Assembly (NCBI RefSeq): GCF_026210795.1
Contig: NC_089449.1
Location: 2,666,001 to 2,730,000 of the forward strand
Reading direction: 5' to 3'
DNA from: Rhizophagus irregularis
Lineage: Eukaryota > Glomeromycota > Glomeromycetes > Glomerales > Glomeraceae
DNA length: 64,000 bases
The number at the start of each line of letters is the position of its first letter. Position 1 is the stretch's first letter. Below are positions 59,863-64,000 of the stretch, in pieces. Under the pieces are notes generated by a model that was not told where the DNA came from, ran no database searches, and worked only from the letters and a program-made list of their open reading frames with translations. A program made the translations under genes and the position numbers.

Positions 59863-61320
59863 TTAGATGATTTGAAATACTTCATAATCTTCTACAGAAA
59901 AATAACTATTGGTTTTTCTTATCTGTTTTTCATAATCGTACATTTCACAGTAACTATAACTATAATAATTACCTCCCTTTATAATAAGGTCAGAGTAACC
60001 AAACGATGGAGCGTATAATATCGAATTATATATAGCTCGCTCTTCATTCTTTACTCGACTTAAAATATGATTTTCAACATTATTACCCTTAAAAGAGAAT
60101 ATAAAACTATCATTAGTATCCCCATAACCATTATTAGATTTCCACTCAAGTGGATTATATCCTCCAAGAATTTCATCACTATCTTTCACTTTAATAATCA
60201 CTACGGTACGAGGTATATAATTACAAGATTTATGAAATCTTCTACCATCATAAGATTCACGAAAAATTAACTCAAATTTATGTAAGGTAGATGATTTTTT
60301 TGATGTATCTAATTTATCAATCCACTTTGATATTAATTCAGCATGTTGATTTGAAATAATTTTTGAATCAATATTCATTGAAATAACTCCACGTGGTCTT
60401 GATTTATCTTTTGGCTTATTAGGATTTAAAAAATATTTAACTAAATCTTCACAAAATTCTTCGGAAAAAACTTTTTTATAAGGATAAACTTTCTCGGAAA
60501 ATTCTTCTGAGGTTAAATTATAGAATCTAATAAATGGAATGAATTTTTGTAAAATAATTTTCAAAGTATTGAAATCATCATCTGAATAATTAGAAGGATC
60601 TAAGGGTAACTCAGGAGTTCGAGCATGACACCATCTAAGGACATGTTCCCATATTTGAATTTCACTCATTTTAAGATCATCATTTTGAATGAGAGAGATC
60701 AAAAATTTTTCTGGAATTGAAACAAAATCAAGTGATTTAAATATCTTTTCTGGTTCTTCAGATAATAAATTCGAACAATATTCTTGTAGTTGTAACAAAG
60801 AATCTTTTTTATAACTCGCTTGATATATAAGATTGAAATTTTGTTCTATCCAACTTGGTTTGTTTTCAATTAAATAAGACTGTAAATAATCAACTAATTC
60901 TTGAAGACTTAGTTTACTAGCAGCGTCCAAAATTTCAATGATCTCTGAAGTATCATATCCTTCCAAAGTAAGCTTGCCTCCGTAAATATATCTTAGATAA
61001 ATTAATAAGCAAAGAAAAATAAATTATTTATTATTGTTTTATAAACAATTGAAAAATACTTACTTTAATATTACTTGAAAGATTTCAGGTGAAATATTTG
61101 ATAATTTAATGTTCAATAAAGTTCCATCAATTTCCGTTCTATTAGTCGAGAGAATCCTTCGCAAGTAAGGGGAACGGTAGCATAAAATTACCTTGTGAGC
61201 ACGGAATATTTTTACAGAAGGGTCACTACCAACTTCAATAGTAACATCATAATATTCATGATCGTCCAATATTTCAAGAAAATTTTGCGATAATTTTGGT
61301 AAAAATATATTTTCAACCAT
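59863..61320 (-). CDS. BTB-BACK-TLDc protein, 461 aa
   Basis: Two exons, 61320-61064 and 60991-59863, with GTAAGT donor and CTAAG acceptor, in phase across K-Y-I-Y-G-G. The BTB/POZ domain (about 1-120) includes YDVTIEVG, FRAHKVILCYRSPYLRRIL, NISPEIFQVILKYIYGG. The BACK region (about 130-240) includes IWEHVLRWCHARTPELPLD. The TLDc domain (about 290-460) includes FELIFRESYDGRRFHKSC, ILGGYNPLEWKS, DSFIFSFKG, GYSDLIIKGG. BTB-BACK proteins usually act as Cullin-3 substrate adaptors; TLDc modules are linked to oxidative-stress resistance and V-ATPase binding. This architecture is massively expanded in Rhizophagus; the target is unknown. Confidence 0.92.
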
Positions 61321-62639
61321 TATGTAAATTAAATATAAAGCGTTAAGCTAAAAAAAATTTTTTATTTTTTTTAAAAAAAAAATTTGTTGGTCTTTATAAA
61401 TCATTAATTGGCGCAGATTTATGATTTCCATTCCGAATTTTGTAAGGTTACACGCATACGGAGAAAACAAAGTTCCTCCTGCACAAATTAACTCTTTTGA
61501 GTTTCTTTTCCAAATAATGGAAAGGTAATTCAAAACCGATATCAGATATGAATATCAGATTCATATATGGGAAATCGGTCACCAGAAAATAAATAATATA
61601 CATATAAATTTAAGTACTTTTAATTAAAAAACGTTTTAATATTTCTGATACATAATTTTTGCACCTTTTGCATTTTGAAATTCAATCATTAAAATATTTT
61701 TTTTATCTTTAATATCAAAAATTAAAATAATATAGTTTTTCGTTATAGAAATTAAATCTAATACAAACATCCATTATAAAGAATCAAGTATTATCTTGAT
61801 CAATTTATATATAAAAAGTTACATAGTGCTTTCGTTGCAATAACTTATAAAGTTTTACGTAAGCTAAACAAAAAACATCGATCAATTGGAGGTAAAAGTA
61901 TCATCTGTATCTGTAATCCTAGTTTTATCATCAAATAACACCAATCTATCCAACAATATTAGTAATTCCACATTTGGTATATCCTTTACATGAAAAAACC
62001 ATATCCAAAAGAATGATACGACTAGCAGTAAATTTTTGTGTTGTAGAAAAATCACAAAACGATATCCTTGTGCAATAGCGTATCATTAAATAGAATGATT
62101 GTTTGAGGTTTCGTCGTAATCAACTAAAATCATGAATTTGTATCAAGATAATTTTGAGGTTTTATTTTAGTTAAATATGTCCTTCTCAATGTTAGCTTTT
62201 TTTAGCGAGCATTTTTTTATCTTAAAAAAGGACAGACTACATCAATATATAAGTCACTAACTAACCCCCTCCAGAATCCGGAGGAATCGTTCCGCCAATT
62301 ATTTACAGACTAAAAGGCCGCGTCTTTTTTAGCGAGCATTTACTGAGATCGTCACTCATGTGACATTGTGACATTTGATTTTGATTGATAAAAATTTAAA
62401 ATTTTTTTTTCGTAATACTGTATATTCTTGATACTAAGGGTTGGAGCTTGAACTTAATCTACCAACTAGTTCGTAATAATTAATATCTTTCACCATTCCG
62501 GGTATGCCATCCTAGGTATAAACTAAAATCGAGGAATTTTCACTACCTGCTAGCCTAACAACGCATCTAAAAGGTTTTTATTGTTATTCGGTTAAAAAAT
62601 AGATTTCTTGAACCTTGTTTTTAACCCATTTTCGCGTTT
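61321..62639. other. Intergenic; spaced direct repeat
   Basis: No gene. An 18-bp direct repeat, CTTTTTTAGCGAGCATTT, occurs at about 62196-62213 (one extra T) and 62324-62341, 128 bp apart. The 61348-61533 minus-strand frame is weak. Confidence 0.45.
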
Positions 62640-63960
62640 GCAGATGCGTCATGCTAGACTGTATAGTTTTAGGTGGAATTATTTTTCTTTTCCGGTCGAA
62701 ATTGGAGTGGTTTCGCCCTCAAAGATGAAATCAAGAAATTTCGCAATATTGATTCCAATAGCCTGAACTTATGGAAAGTTGAGATTTCCGTTGGAGACAA
62801 TAGACCGGATATACTTAAGAACGCAGAAATTGATATTGTTGTGCGGGAATTCTTAAATCCGATGCATAATATTACTAGACATTTCCCAAAGATTATACTC
62901 CTCCAGAAGAGTATGTCAACATAATCGTGCAGTGTCATTGTGCCACCACTAGTAAGTGTCTCCCAATGGTTTACTTCCGATCAAGTAATTTGTGTTAACT
63001 CATTCTTGTTTTTTATTCGATTAGAGAAAAGAAAGATTGAAGATTCGATCGAGGAAAATTAGTACTGAAAGAAATGGAAATTTTATTAAATAAAGGTATT
63101 ATTTTATCGTTTAATGGTCACTTTTAAAAATTAAAATTTCTAACTTATACTTTTCAAACAAAATGACAATATTTAATCAATATATTATCAGCGATCAAAA
63201 CAAGTAATAGAATTTTTTCAATTCCACCGTTGTCAGGAACCGAAGTGTATACTATTAATCGTACTTGATAGCAATGAAGGTGTGAATTTTAGACGACTGG
63301 AAACTCAAGCATTGGGAAGATATATTTAGAATGTTATTATTAGTGGAACTTCTTAAAAGAGGGCAGTCAGTTCTTGATGGATGATAAGATTACACGGCAT
63401 TTGTTTCTCTTAAAGGCGAGCTATTCTAGGTAAAAAGGAAGAATACAGACTATGAGCACAATAACAAAATATCTGGTGCATAATTGATGGAAAGGAGCCC
63501 AAGTAGACCAAATTTTTTCTGAGCAAAATTATTAATGGTATCTTCACCTAAAAAAGAAAATTATCAAGGCACAAAAGACTGAAATATTCTACATGCTAGC
63601 TTAGGAAAGGGACAAGTTTCTTGATTATGAAGAAATATACGATGAAGGTGCTACTAAAAAATTAGTTGAGGAAACATTTGAGTTATACGGAGGGAAGCGG
63701 TTTGTTTGACGGATATTAGGACTACCGAATAAATAAAAAAAAGAAAGGAAAGACTACTATAGAAATCAAATCTAATATATCTGATGAACGATGACTCTAT
63801 TCAGATACCGCCGAATGATACGAATCTAGATTTGTAAAAGTGCTAGAATCCTTCTCGGGTGATGAGTTAGTCACAAATTAATTCACGTAAAATCAAAATC
63901 TCACTCGAATATAATTGAATTCAAAGGACTTAACAAAGATGGCGGTTCTTTATGTACATT
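62640..63960 (+). pseudogene. Broken Crinkler (CRN)-like gene
   Basis: Crinklers are modular host- or nucleus-directed effector-like proteins found in oomycetes and AM fungi. The N-terminal module is visible across frames: a start region near 62650, FRNIDSNSLNLWKVEIS (62742-62792) and the FLNPMHNI/HFPK end (62850-62890). Further on, scattered fragments fit a CRN C-terminal region, notably a DEGATKKLVEETFELYGG stretch at about 63640-63690. Numerous stops and frameshifts separate them, so it is dead, and the right part is cut by the window edge or fully eroded. I describe only the remnants. Confidence 0.6.
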
Positions 63961-64000
63961 TGTTTGACTTATATTCACCCAAATTTATTATTTCAAATCA

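Noticed and set aside
1-64000. tRNA, rRNA or CRISPR features
   Set aside because: No cloverleaf with T-arm/anticodon elements, no rRNA core motifs and no spaced identical repeats were recognised by eye. A covariance-model scan would be decisive.

Overview
The window looks like nuclear DNA of an arbuscular mycorrhizal fungus, most likely Rhizophagus or a close Glomeromycotina relative. I infer this from the extreme AT-richness with poly-A/T tracts and (TA)n/(TAA)n microsatellites, the many short introns with GTAAGT/GTATGT-like donors, and the gene families present: Sel1-repeat proteins, a kinase-like protein fused to Sel1 repeats, BTB-BACK-TLDc, DUF4419, a Crinkler-like remnant, a DIRS-like retroelement remnant and an expanded-type P450. 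No database search was possible.

Layout. 1-3.4 kb: a small Myb/SANT-like gene and a Sel1-repeat gene, convergent. 3.4-7.7 kb: decayed sequence, including an orphan FUS/TAF15-like RRM remnant. 7.75-9.2 kb (-): an eight-exon EAF3/MRG15 chromatin gene. 9.2-25.4 kb: a long gene-poor tract with a 0.5-kb foldback element, a MITE nested in an older dispersed repeat, tandem arrays and two doubtful small genes. 25.4 kb: an RGS-domain gene. 27.1-28.5 kb (-): a multi-exon CENP-O/Mcm21-like kinetochore gene. 28.5-31 kb: decayed sequence plus a second copy of the dispersed repeat, flanked by an 11-bp direct repeat. 31-32.6 kb: a cytochrome P450. 33.4-48.3 kb: a dense block holding a diaphanous-type formin (+), VPS52 (-) and a synaptojanin-type phosphoinositide phosphatase (+). 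49.4 kb: a DUF4419 gene. 51.1 kb: a MITE. 51.5-53.9 kb (-): a gene with an MLKL-like four-helix domain, a kinase domain with a degraded DFG motif, and Sel1 repeats. 54.5-56.7 kb (+): a SAMHD1-like HD-domain gene. 56.7-59.9 kb: decayed sequence with a DIRS-like RT/RNase H fragment. 59.9-61.3 kb (-): a BTB-BACK-TLDc gene. 62.6-64 kb: a broken Crinkler-like gene.

Functional themes. The formin (actin assembly), VPS52 (GARP tethering of endosome-derived vesicles at the TGN) and synaptojanin (PI(4,5)P2 turnover in endocytosis) all serve polarized membrane traffic and lie side by side. VPS52 and the synaptojanin gene share a short divergent intergenic region. This may be chance. The two observations I rate highest are a 9-nt microexon that carries the core of the Sac catalytic motif, whose skipping would create an immediate stop codon, and the MLKL-like/kinase/Sel1 fusion, a plausible regulated cell-death protein.
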